From contig DAOWGM010000002.1 in assembly GCA_030637515.1 (NCBI GenBank), positions 18,070 to 82,069 of the forward strand: a stretch of DNA of 64,000 nucleotides. The letters are read 5' to 3'. Below, piece by piece: positions 25,828 to 35,059 of the stretch. The notes under the pieces were generated by a model. It did not search any database and had not been told where the DNA came from. It was given only the letters and a program-made list of their open reading frames with translations. Position 1 is the first letter of the stretch; the number at the start of each line of letters is the position of its first letter. A program made the translations under genes and the position numbers. This stretch comes from Bacteroidales bacterium (GTDB lineage Bacteria > Bacteroidota > Bacteroidia > Bacteroidales > UBA12077).

Positions 25828-28128
25828 ATGAAGAAATTAATCGTCTTATTATTTATTGCTATTTGTTTCAATCTTACAGCACAGGAAAGCAATTCAGATA
25901 CTTTCATAAAGTATGTAAATCCATTTGTCGGCACAAAGAACATGGGGCATACATATCCCGGTGCTACTGTTCCATTTGGAATGGTTCAGCTAAGTCCTGA
26001 AACTGATACAGTACAGTTTGAGCATAATGGTAAATATAATCCTGATGTATATAAATATTGCTCAGGATATCAGTATGAAGACAAAACAATTGTAGGTTTT
26101 AGTCACACACATTTTAGTGGAACAGGACATTCTGATTTAGGAGATTTTTTAGTGATGCCAACTACAGGGCAATTAAAACTTAATCCAGGAACTTCAGATA
26201 AACCTGAGAGTGGATATCGTTCGCGTTTTTCGCACGACAATGAATTAGCTGAACCAGCATATTATAAAGTGTTTTTAGATGATTATAATATTCAGGCAGA
26301 ACATACTGCAACAAACAGAGTTGGCTTTCATCAGTACACATTCCCTGAATCAGATGATTCGCATATTATTTTAGATTTAATTTCAGGAATATATAATTAC
26401 GAAGAAAAAAATGTATGGACATTTGTAAGAGTTGAGAATGATACTTTGGTAACCGGATTTCGTCAGACAAATGGTTGGGCAAGAACTAAAACAGTTTATT
26501 TTGCCATGACATTTTCTAAACCTTTTTATCAATATGGTCATAAAAAGTATGATGAAAATATTTATAAAGGATTTTGGAGAAAATTTGATGAAACAAAGAA
26601 TTTTCCTGAAATGGCAGGGAAGAAGATTCGTGCATATTTTGATTTTAAAACAGTGAAAGGTGAAAAAGTCAAGATTAAATTTGCATTATCCTCGGTTAGT
26701 ACCGATGGAGCTTTGAAAAATCTGAAAGCAGAGATTCCGCATTGGGATTTTGAAAAAGTAAAAGCTGAAAGTCAGGATTTTTGGAATAAAGAACTAAGCA
26801 AGATAGAAGTTGAAACATTAACTCAAAATGATAAAGAAACTTTTTATACCGCACTTTATCATACTTTTCTTGGCCCGATTACATATATGGATATAGATGG
26901 TGCTTATAAAGGATTAGATCAAAATATACATTACGCAAAAGACTTTACAAATTACACAATATTTTCACTTTGGGATACTTATCGCGCACTTCATCCTTTG
27001 TTTAATATTATACAACCAAAACGAAATGCAGATATGGTAAAATCTATGTTGGCACATTATAATCAGAGTGTACATAAAATGTTACCTGTTTGGTCACATT
27101 ATGCCAACGAAAATTGGTGTATGATTGGCTACCATAGTGTTCCGGTAATAGCTGATGCTTTAGTAAAAGGAAATTTAAGTGATGATTTTGATTATAATGT
27201 TTTATTGGAAGCTTGTGTTAATACAGCAACTTATGAACCTTACGATGGTTTAGATTATTATATGCAATTGGGATATGTGCCGGAGGATAAAAATTCGTCA
27301 TCGGTTTCAAAAACTCTGGAATATGCTTATGATGACTGGTGTATAGCGCAAATAGCAAAAGTAAGTAAAAATCAAAATGTATACGATGAGTATATAAAAC
27401 GTTCGCAGTCATTTATAAATGTATACCATGAGAAAACCGGATTTATGCAACCCAAAATGTCTGATGGCACATGGAAACAGGATTTTAATACTTTAAGTAC
27501 ACATGGACAAGGATTTATTGAAGGAAATGCATGGAACTATAGTTTGTATGTCCCTCATCAACCTGAACAAATGATAGAATTGATGGGAGGAAAGGAGCGC
27601 TTTGTACAACATCTTGATTCTTTATTTACCATGTATATTGATGATGAACATTTCGCCGGAACAGAAGATATTACCCGCGATGGAATAATTGGAAACTATG
27701 TTCATGGGAATGAGCCTGGTCACCATATACCATATTTATATAATTGGACAAATCAACCATGGAAAACACAAGAGCGTATACGTATGATAATGGAAACAAT
27801 GTACTCAAACACAGTTGATGGACTTTGTGGGAATGATGATGCAGGACAAATGTCGGCATGGTATGTGTTTAGCGCATTGGGCTTTTATCCTGTTTGCCCC
27901 GGAAGCGATCAGTATTCAATTGGCAGTCCATTGGTAAAATCTGCAAAGATTAATCTTGATAATGGGAAACAACTTATTATTGAAGTTGAAAATCAAAATG
28001 CAGATAATGTTTATGTAGAAAAAGTAATTATTAATGGCAGAGAAATAAAGGCGAATCATATTTTGCATAGCGATATTGTAAACGGAGGCAGGATAATTTT
28101 TCATATGACATCAATCCCAACGAAATAA
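25828..28128 (+). CDS. GH92 family alpha-mannosidase, secreted
   Basis: 766 aa with a Sec signal peptide (MKKLIVLLFIAICFNLTAQ). The mature protein begins with the GH92 hallmark YVNPFVGTKNMGHTYPGATVPFGMVQ (in parts), includes GFSHTHFSGTGHSDLG near 92-107, SLWDTYRALHP near 385-395, GNEPGHHIPYLYN near 632-644 and GNDDAGQMSAWYVFSALGFYP near 671-691. These blocks hold the calcium-binding and acid/base residues of these exo-acting alpha-mannosidases, which trim fungal or host mannans and N-glycans. No susCD pair or other glycosidase is near, so it is not part of a visible polysaccharide utilisation locus. Full length for the family. Confidence 0.93.
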   Translation: MKKLIVLLFIAICFNLTAQESNSDTFIKYVNPFVGTKNMGHTYPGATVPFGMVQLSPETDTVQFEHNGKYNPDVYKYCSGYQYEDKTIVGFSHTHFSGTGHSDLGDFLVMPTTGQLKLNPGTSDKPESGYRSRFSHDNELAEPAYYKVFLDDYNIQAEHTATNRVGFHQYTFPESDDSHIILDLISGIYNYEEKNVWTFVRVENDTLVTGFRQTNGWARTKTVYFAMTFSKPFYQYGHKKYDENIYKGFWRKFDETKNFPEMAGKKIRAYFDFKTVKGEKVKIKFALSSVSTDGALKNLKAEIPHWDFEKVKAESQDFWNKELSKIEVETLTQNDKETFYTALYHTFLGPITYMDIDGAYKGLDQNIHYAKDFTNYTIFSLWDTYRALHPLFNIIQPKRNADMVKSMLAHYNQSVHKMLPVWSHYANENWCMIGYHSVPVIADALVKGNLSDDFDYNVLLEACVNTATYEPYDGLDYYMQLGYVPEDKNSSSVSKTLEYAYDDWCIAQIAKVSKNQNVYDEYIKRSQSFINVYHEKTGFMQPKMSDGTWKQDFNTLSTHGQGFIEGNAWNYSLYVPHQPEQMIELMGGKERFVQHLDSLFTMYIDDEHFAGTEDITRDGIIGNYVHGNEPGHHIPYLYNWTNQPWKTQERIRMIMETMYSNTVDGLCGNDDAGQMSAWYVFSALGFYPVCPGSDQYSIGSPLVKSAKINLDNGKQLIIEVENQNADNVYVEKVIINGREIKANHILHSDIVNGGRIIFHMTSIPTK

Positions 28129-28190
28129 TTGAGTTTATTTGTACCTCTATAGTTCTTTTCTATAGCTATTAACGCCTTAAATATAAAAAG

Positions 28191-30893
28191 ATGAAAAATT
28201 CTATAGCAGTTATTTTTAGCTTTTTACCATTTTTATTATTTGCCCAAACCAGCATTTACGACATTCAATATACCACAGTTGCAGGTGATGGAACATATCC
28301 TTCATTGCATGTTGGTGAAACGGTAACTACCGGTGGAATTGTTACTGCTACGGATTTTATGGGAGGAAGATATTTTATTTCATCATCTGAAGGAGGTGCA
28401 TGGAATGGTGTTTTTGTTTACGACAATAATTATTCTCCTGAAATTGGTGATAGTATTTTAATTGTAGGTTATATAGATGAATATAAAGGATTTACTGAAC
28501 TAAAGGATTTAAGTTCTTTTGAGGTAAAAAGCACTTCAAATCCTTTGCCTGTAACTACTAAAATATCAACAGCTCAAATTACAGATGAGGCATACGAAGG
28601 AGTTTTTGTTGAAATGAATGATTGTTCTGTAAGTCTGGGGTTTGATAGTTATGGAAATTGGAAAGTTAATGATGGTAGTGGTGACGGAGATGTTCGTCCT
28701 GGAATTTATGATTTGCAGGATGAAGGATTTTCTTTGGTTGTTGACTATCCTTTTTTAGGAATAATTGGTGTTATAGGATATAACTATGGACATTCAATTC
28801 ACCCACGATCTAAAGAGGATATTCAATCTGATCCAGATGCATTTGTGTTAACTTCGGAAGATAAATATGTTGTTGGAGCATTTAGTTTTGAATTACAAAT
28901 AAATGTAGCCCTTTTAAATCAGTCCGAAAATATTACTAGTTATGAATTGAATATGACGTATGATGCATCCATATTTACATATAACGGATATGAGAAAACA
29001 GGAACCTTGTCTGAATCCGGAACTGTAACTGATAACTCAACAGAAGGTAATATAAGTTTGAGTTTTAGCGGAAGCATAACTTGCGATGATATTTTAACAC
29101 TTGTAAAATTACAGTTTACACCGATTACCGATGGTGATGGTAATTTACAGTTTTCATCACCTACAATTAATAGTAGTGAAATAACATACTTGTCTACCGG
29201 ATTTTTGATATCATCAGGATTAATAGAATGTGAAATATCAAAAGCCGATACGGTAACAGTTGTTCAAAGACCTTTGTTAAATATTCCTTCAATAGTTGTA
29301 CCAGGTGAAATTCTTTTTATTGAATGTTTTGCATCAGATGTAACAACAGATTGGGATGCAGAGTTGTTTTTAGATGATATTACAATAGAACTTAGTATTT
29401 CACAATCTGATTACGATTCTGATTTAGAAAAGTGGACCTTACAAGCAGTAATTCCAACAGTCGATTATTATGAATTATATGATCTAAGAGTAACAGCCTC
29501 AGGAGGTATTTCAGATGATGTTACGAATTCAGTTAAAATAATTGATCATTATAAAGATGATTATTATTTTATACAAATTACTGATACTCATCTTCCAGGG
29601 CACTTATTTTATGGAGATGAGGGATATGAAACAGATGATTCGGAGATAGATGATTTAAATGAGGTAATTAAAGATATAAATTTGCTTAACCCTGAATTTG
29701 TGCTATTAACAGGAGACTTGATTAATGAAGGAGAGTTGGAAGATTTCGAATGTTTAAGACATCATACTAAAACAGTTGAATTGTTAGAGAAATTTGAAGT
29801 TCCGGTTTATATTGTTCCTGGCAATCATGATTTAGGAGGCTGGGATGATACGCCACCACCACAAGGAACTGCAAGGCAAGAATGGTGGCGATTTTTTGGA
29901 TGGAGGCAAAGAGTAATTCCTCCGGTAAAAGAAGAGTTTTATGTTCACGATTATAGCTTTGATTACGGAGACGTTCATTATGTTGGGATGGAGTCTTCTG
30001 TTAATTACGATAGTTATATGTATGACGTTTATGGTGATAAAGGTTTTATTCCATCGCAATTAACATGGTTGGAAAGTGATCTTACAAGCGCAGGATCAAA
30101 AACAAAAGTTCTTTTTTATCATTTTGATTTTAATGGTGACTTAGACCTTACAACTTTAGGTGCTGATATGGCATTATGGGGGCATACACATTATAATACG
30201 GATGATTTTGTTCACCCTTTTAATATTGGAACAGATAATGTTTGTGATGGAGTTGGTGCATACCGTGTAATAAGGGTTAGTAATGGAGATTTAAGTCCTG
30301 ATAGCACAATATATACAAATTCAACAGGTCAGAATCTTGACATATCTTATAGTTCCGCAAACGATGGGACTAATGATAGTATAGCTGCAACAATTACAAA
30401 TTACCATAATCAGCCTTTTAGTAATACACTTGTTAAATTTATTATGCCTGAAAGTGATTATGAATATTCGATTACAAACGGAACACTTGAGCAAATTATT
30501 AACTCAGATGGGAATAATATTTGTTACGTAAAGGTTGATTTGGCTGCAAATAATGGAATTATTGTTAGCATAAAAAAGAATTATTTTCCTGCATCAGTTC
30601 GTTCTATTGAAACAGAAGAAAGCCTGAAACAAAACTTCCCAAATCCATTTCAGATAGATACTCAAATTGATTTCGAATTGGGAAAAAGAGCAGATGTTAA
30701 ATTATATGTCTATAATTCAGCAGGCCAACAAATTAAAGTGCTTGTCGATGAAATTAAAGACGAAGGGATGTATTCTGTAAAATGGAATGGTACAAATGAT
30801 GCAGGTGTTAAAGTGGAAGATGGCGTTTATTTTTACAAATATGTTGTTAATGGCAAGCAAATAGCTACTAAACAAATGATTTTTATAAAATAA
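28191..30893 (+). CDS. T9SS-exported metallophosphoesterase with OB-fold and cohesin-like domains
   Basis: 900 aa. Order of parts: signal peptide (1-18); OB-fold-like domain about 20-210 (GETVTTGGIVTATDFMGGRYFI, GDSILIVGYIDEYKGFTEL), as in nuclease-associated 'extracellular OB' proteins; a cohesin-like beta domain about 225-350; an Ig-like stretch about 365-450; a calcineurin-like phosphoesterase about 458-680 (ITDTH, LLTGDLINEG, VPGNHD, LFYHFDF, LWGHTHY); and a C-terminal T9SS sorting domain of FlgD-like type (NFPNPF near 815, AGVKVEDGVYFYK). All five metal-binding blocks are visible. It is probably a secreted phosphodiesterase or nucleotidase. It follows the mannosidase by 62 bp. Confidence 0.85.
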   Translation: MKNSIAVIFSFLPFLLFAQTSIYDIQYTTVAGDGTYPSLHVGETVTTGGIVTATDFMGGRYFISSSEGGAWNGVFVYDNNYSPEIGDSILIVGYIDEYKGFTELKDLSSFEVKSTSNPLPVTTKISTAQITDEAYEGVFVEMNDCSVSLGFDSYGNWKVNDGSGDGDVRPGIYDLQDEGFSLVVDYPFLGIIGVIGYNYGHSIHPRSKEDIQSDPDAFVLTSEDKYVVGAFSFELQINVALLNQSENITSYELNMTYDASIFTYNGYEKTGTLSESGTVTDNSTEGNISLSFSGSITCDDILTLVKLQFTPITDGDGNLQFSSPTINSSEITYLSTGFLISSGLIECEISKADTVTVVQRPLLNIPSIVVPGEILFIECFASDVTTDWDAELFLDDITIELSISQSDYDSDLEKWTLQAVIPTVDYYELYDLRVTASGGISDDVTNSVKIIDHYKDDYYFIQITDTHLPGHLFYGDEGYETDDSEIDDLNEVIKDINLLNPEFVLLTGDLINEGELEDFECLRHHTKTVELLEKFEVPVYIVPGNHDLGGWDDTPPPQGTARQEWWRFFGWRQRVIPPVKEEFYVHDYSFDYGDVHYVGMESSVNYDSYMYDVYGDKGFIPSQLTWLESDLTSAGSKTKVLFYHFDFNGDLDLTTLGADMALWGHTHYNTDDFVHPFNIGTDNVCDGVGAYRVIRVSNGDLSPDSTIYTNSTGQNLDISYSSANDGTNDSIAATITNYHNQPFSNTLVKFIMPESDYEYSITNGTLEQIINSDGNNICYVKVDLAANNGIIVSIKKNYFPASVRSIETEESLKQNFPNPFQIDTQIDFELGKRADVKLYVYNSAGQQIKVLVDEIKDEGMYSVKWNGTNDAGVKVEDGVYFYKYVVNGKQIATKQMIFIK

Positions 30894-30905
30894 TCTGGAT
30901 TTAAA

Positions 30906-32453
30906 TTAACTTTTTGGCTTAATTTTTATCATCTGACCAGCTTTAAGAGATCTTCCGCTTGTCATATTATTCAATTTCATAATGTCATCTTCAGTAACTC
31001 CTGAATACTTTTTGGCAATATCCCAAAATGTATCTCCATAACGAACTTTATAATAAACATAACTATTGTCTATAGGTTCTGTTTTAACTTCTTCTGTACG
31101 TGTTGTTGTTTTACCTATTCTTCGTTGTTTTTCTTCAAAAGATAGAGAATTTATTTTAGCATATTTTGATGATGATCCTTTGGGAACATAAATATTTAAT
31201 TTCTGACCAACACGAATCATATTACCACGTATATTGTTCCAGTATCTGATATCCGAAGCTTTTACATTGTACCAACTTGAAATAAAGCCTAAATTATCTC
31301 CCGATTTTACTGTATATATATGTTTATCTCTGTTTGTTGGCTTTTGTGGTACATAATATGATTTTTGAGGATTTTTAATAGTGTTATCTACATTGAAATA
31401 AACGGAATCTTTATAGTTAAGTATTGAATCCTGTAAATCTATAAAAGCACCAATGTATTCTAATGGAATTGTTATAGGGAAACTGGTTCCTTTTGCAGGA
31501 ATAATATTCTCTTTGTATTGAGGGTTTAAATCTCTTAATGCTTTTAAAGGTATATTAAGAACTTCTGAAACCTGTTTTAAATGAAGATTCTCTGAAATCA
31601 AAATAGTATCTGTAGCAATTGGTATTTCAGGATAAATAGGTGATACATTATGTTCTTTATAATAATTGAATGTATATGTAGCTGCTATGTATGCAGGAAC
31701 ATAGCCTCGGGTTTCTCTTGGCAAATGATAATATATTTGCCAAAAATCTCTTTTTCCTCCGGTTCTTCTAATAGCTTTATTTACATTTCCAGGCCCACAA
31801 TTATATGCAGCAATAACTAAGGTCCAGTCGTTAAACATGGCATATAAATCTTTCATGAAAAGAGCCGCAGCATGTGCTGATTTTATCGGATCGCGTCGTT
31901 CATCAACATATGAATTTACAGTTAAATCGTACATTCTGGCAGTTCCATACATGAATTGCCACATTCCAGTTGCTCCAACACGAGAAACGGCTCTTGGATT
32001 TAAAGCCGATTCAATTACAGCCATATATTTTAATTCTGTTGGAATACCATAACTTTCAAAAATCTCTTCAATTTTTGGAAAATAATAATCTGATAATCCA
32101 ACCATTCTTCCTACACCCTCTCTTCGTTTTTTTGTATAAACATGAATATAATTGCGAACAATTTTATTATATGATAATTCAACTACTGAAGGTATCCTTT
32201 GTAGTCTTTCAATGTATACGGAATCAGAAAATTCAGGTATAAGCTGAACAGAATCCTGATTGTTTAAAGAATAGTCTGTTTTAATAGCGTTCTTCACATA
32301 CCATTGATTTATCAGACTGTCGAGATTTGTACTAAAATCTGCCGAAAAGTTTTTTATATATAAAAGACTGTCTTTGCCAGGATTTTTACAAAAGCTTTGA
32401 AGAACTGATAATTGGGAGATTATTATAAATGAGATAAATATTTTTCGGAACAT
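30906..32453 (-). CDS. mltD: Membrane-bound lytic murein transglycosylase (MltD-like) with two LysM domains
   Basis: 515 aa, signal peptide 1-22. The SLT goose-type lysozyme domain is at about 125-275: catalytic Glu148 in AVIESALNP, GATGMWQFM near 160-168, and AAYNCGPGNVNKAI near 215-228. Two LysM repeats follow (YTVKSGDNLGFISSWY near 383; YYKVRYGDTFWDIAKKY near 468) and bind murein. It cleaves glycan strands to form 1,6-anhydro ends. The gene is the last of the parA-parB-DUF5683-mltD group and convergent with the phosphoesterase gene, only 12 bp away, without a visible hairpin. Confidence 0.92.
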   Translation of the reverse strand: MFRKIFISFIIISQLSVLQSFCKNPGKDSLLYIKNFSADFSTNLDSLINQWYVKNAIKTDYSLNNQDSVQLIPEFSDSVYIERLQRIPSVVELSYNKIVRNYIHVYTKKRREGVGRMVGLSDYYFPKIEEIFESYGIPTELKYMAVIESALNPRAVSRVGATGMWQFMYGTARMYDLTVNSYVDERRDPIKSAHAAALFMKDLYAMFNDWTLVIAAYNCGPGNVNKAIRRTGGKRDFWQIYYHLPRETRGYVPAYIAATYTFNYYKEHNVSPIYPEIPIATDTILISENLHLKQVSEVLNIPLKALRDLNPQYKENIIPAKGTSFPITIPLEYIGAFIDLQDSILNYKDSVYFNVDNTIKNPQKSYYVPQKPTNRDKHIYTVKSGDNLGFISSWYNVKASDIRYWNNIRGNMIRVGQKLNIYVPKGSSSKYAKINSLSFEEKQRRIGKTTTRTEEVKTEPIDNSYVYYKVRYGDTFWDIAKKYSGVTEDDIMKLNNMTSGRSLKAGQMIKIKPKS

Positions 32454-32544
32454 ATTTTTATTTTATTATTTCTATTTAGATAAAAGCTTTAAATAAGCAC
32501 AATTCAAACAAGTATTAAAACATATAAAGTTATAAAATGTTAAA

Positions 32545-33123
32545 TCAAAAGGAAAATTGTAATGCAAAACCATAAGTGCTTTGATAGTCGATCGTTTTTA
32601 TTATTGAAGGTTGAACATTCATAGAAACATCTTTGGTTATTTTATAATCGTATAAGTGTGCATCAACTGTGGCATCAACAACCTGCAATAAATAAACTCC
32701 AGCAAGCACTATAACATTTAAATCGCGATTTCGCTGATAACTATCCTTTAACCTAAGAAGTATTTCTTTATCTGTATATCCTTCAAAATCGATTATATTT
32801 CCGGCATCCATTTCAGCATATGCATTTTTATATTTGTTATAACGGTCGTTATTAAAATCGAAAGCATAAATAAACGCACCTGTTAATCCATAAATAACAG
32901 GAAGTTTCCAGTATTTCTTATTGTATACTTGTCCAAGACCAGGAATCAGAGCAGAGTATATTGTTGCTTTATGTGGAGAATGGATTTTTACATAACTATC
33001 ACTAACAGCTGAAGTATCATTCACGGTTCTTAGGTTTTGTGCATTCATAATTTTGAATGAGCAAACCAATATTATGATAATTATATACCTTGAGATAATT
33101 GTAAACTTCCAGTTTCCCGGCAT
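32545..33123 (-). CDS. DUF5683 domain-containing envelope protein
   Basis: 192 aa with an N-terminal hydrophobic signal (about 8-28). The conserved block HSPHKATIYSALIPGLGQVYNKKYWKLP at about 49-76 (given here in part: SALIPGLGQVYN) and a second hydrophobic segment (VIYGLTGAFIYAF) define DUF5683, found almost only in Bacteroidota and nearly always between parB and a lytic transglycosylase. Function unknown; the pro-gly-rich membrane block recalls TM2-like 'LIPGLGQ' proteins. The neighbours suggest a link between chromosome segregation and cell-wall turnover, but that is only inferred from synteny. Confidence 0.85.
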   Translation of the reverse strand: MPGNWKFTIISRYIIIIILVCSFKIMNAQNLRTVNDTSAVSDSYVKIHSPHKATIYSALIPGLGQVYNKKYWKLPVIYGLTGAFIYAFDFNNDRYNKYKNAYAEMDAGNIIDFEGYTDKEILLRLKDSYQRNRDLNVIVLAGVYLLQVVDATVDAHLYDYKITKDVSMNVQPSIIKTIDYQSTYGFALQFSF

Positions 33124-33153
33124 GTTGAATTTTATTTGTTACCGGGTGTAAAA

Positions 33154-34020
33154 TTATTTCATTTTGTCAATAATTCCCATTATTCTCTCTAAATCTTCAT
33201 CAGATTTAAACGGAATAACGATTTTTCCGCTTCCTTTATTGTTACGTTTAAAGTCTATATTAGATTTAAAGTGGTCGCTTAAGTGTTTTTGAAGCTGATC
33301 ATATTCTTCAGGTAGTCTGACTTTTTCTTTTGAATTATTCAACTTAGGAGTATTTATATCACGAATAATATCTTCTGTTTTTCGAACAGATAATTCTTCA
33401 TCAATAATCTTATAGTAAAACTTAAGCTGTGTTTTCTCATTATCAATATTTACAAGAGCGCGTGCATGCCCCATTGTAATTTGTTTGTCGCGTATACCAA
33501 GTTGTATTTCAGCAGGAAGTTTTAATAAACGTAAATAGTTGGAAACTGTTGATCTTTTCTTTCCAACTCTTTCGCTCATGCTTTCCTGAGTTAGCTTACA
33601 CTCTTCAATTAAGCGCTGATAACTTATTGCGATCTCAATGGCATCAAGATCTTCACGTTGAATGTTTTCAACAAGAGCCATTTCAAGCATTCCTTGATCA
33701 TCGGCAAAGCGAACAAATGCGGGTATTTTATTCAGGCCTGCAATCTGTGCTGCTCTTAATCTTCTTTCACCCGAAATAAGTTGAAATTTTCTATCATCAA
33801 TTTTTCTTACCGTAATTGGCTGAATAATTCCCAGTTCTTTTATTGATTTTGCTAATTCTTCCAGTGCTTCTTCCTTGAAAATTGAACGGGGCTGAAAAGG
33901 ATTTGCTTCAATTTTATTAATATCAATTTCGTTAACGGCATCAGCGGTTACAATATGTTCTTGTCCTGCATCATCTATTAATGCTCCTAATCCTCTGCCT
34001 AATGCGTTTCGTTTTGCCAT
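33154..34020 (-). CDS. parB: Chromosome-partitioning protein ParB
   Basis: 288 aa. The N-terminal ParB/sulfiredoxin-like CTPase fold has NPFQPR near 39-44 and the GERRLRAAQIAG arginine patch near 79-90. A helix-turn-helix (LTQESMSERVGKKRSTVSNYLRLL, near 138-161) binds parS. The basic C-terminus ends in a dimerisation helix. It loads on parS sites and slides as a CTP clamp to recruit SMC and work with ParA. It starts 24 bp after the parA stop. I saw no full-match parS site in this window. Confidence 0.95.
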   Translation of the reverse strand: MAKRNALGRGLGALIDDAGQEHIVTADAVNEIDINKIEANPFQPRSIFKEEALEELAKSIKELGIIQPITVRKIDDRKFQLISGERRLRAAQIAGLNKIPAFVRFADDQGMLEMALVENIQREDLDAIEIAISYQRLIEECKLTQESMSERVGKKRSTVSNYLRLLKLPAEIQLGIRDKQITMGHARALVNIDNEKTQLKFYYKIIDEELSVRKTEDIIRDINTPKLNNSKEKVRLPEEYDQLQKHLSDHFKSNIDFKRNNKGSGKIVIPFKSDEDLERIMGIIDKMK

Positions 34021-34044
34021 TTTTATTTATCTTGTTACAATGTT

Positions 34045-34845
34045 TTATTTTACTACTTTTTCTGAATTTGCAATTTTGGTTTGGTCGTTTCTTTGTAAAA
34101 CCTCACGTGCCAGATTTAGATAATTAACAGATCCTTTAGATGCTGCATCATATAAAACAACTGGTTTTCCGTAACTTGGAGATTCACTTAATTTAATATT
34201 TCTCTGAATAATAGTTTCGAAAACCATATCTTGGAAATGCTTCTTAACTTCATCTACAACCTGATTTGATAATCTTAATCTTGGGTCGTACATGGTTAAA
34301 AGAAATCCTTCAATTTCAAGTTCTTTATTTAATCTTGTCTGAATAATTTTGACGGTATTTAATAACTTACCTAAACCCTCAAGAGCAAAATATTCGCATT
34401 GAACAGGAATCAGAACTGAATCTGCAGCTGTAAGTGCATTAACCGTAATTAATCCAAGTGAAGGCGAACAGTCAATTAAAATATAATCGTAATCGTCCTT
34501 AATCTTTTCTATTACGTTTTTAAGTACAAATTCTCTGTTTTGCTTGTTTAGCATTTCAATTTCAGCACCAACTAAGTCAATATGAGAAGGAATTAAATCC
34601 CGCACTTCCATATCGCTCTTAAGGATAATGTGTGTAGGAGCCAGATCATCAACCAAACATTCGTATATACTTGTTTTTACTGCTCTTATGTCAAAGCCGG
34701 TTCCGGAAGTAGCATTTGCTTGCGGATCAGCATCAACGATTAAAACTTTCTTTTCAAGTACAGCTAAACTTGCTGCTAAATTAATTGCTGTTGTGGTTTT
34801 ACCTACTCCACCTTTTTGATTTGCTAGTGCAATTATTTTTGCCAT
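34045..34845 (-). CDS. parA: Chromosome-partitioning ATPase ParA (Soj-type)
   Basis: 266 aa. The deviant Walker A KGGVGKTT is at 11-18, the switch motif DADPQANAT near 40-48, and the Walker B-type DCSPSLGLITVNAL near 125-138. The family binds DNA non-specifically in its ATP dimer form and drives ParB-parS segregation. The short N-terminus without an HTH is the chromosomal (Soj) type and not the plasmid P1-type. First gene of parA-parB-DUF5683-mltD. A TATTTTTG -7-like box lies about 56 bp upstream (34908-34901, minus strand). Confidence 0.95.
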   Translation of the reverse strand: MAKIIALANQKGGVGKTTTAINLAASLAVLEKKVLIVDADPQANATSGTGFDIRAVKTSIYECLVDDLAPTHIILKSDMEVRDLIPSHIDLVGAEIEMLNKQNREFVLKNVIEKIKDDYDYILIDCSPSLGLITVNALTAADSVLIPVQCEYFALEGLGKLLNTVKIIQTRLNKELEIEGFLLTMYDPRLRLSNQVVDEVKKHFQDMVFETIIQRNIKLSESPSYGKPVVLYDAASKGSVNYLNLAREVLQRNDQTKIANSEKVVK

Positions 34846-35059
34846 AGAGATAATTTTTAGAAATTAACCAGTTTAAGATAATGTACCTAAAACAAGAATT
34901 CAAAAATACAATTTTATCGCGTTTTTCTATTTCACTAAGATAAGAATTGTAAACAAATTTTTTAGAGTTATGAACAAATTATTAACAACCGCAACTGTGA
35001 AATGAGTCAATTATTTGAAACAGAATATAAAATTAAAAGTAGAAAAGTATTGTTTTAAA

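Noticed and set aside
34104..34109. CACGTG core as a possible parS site near parA/parB (a second CACGTG is at 43123-43128)
   Set aside because: Neither site has the flanks of the usual parS consensus TGTTTCACGTGAAACA, and both lie inside coding sequence.
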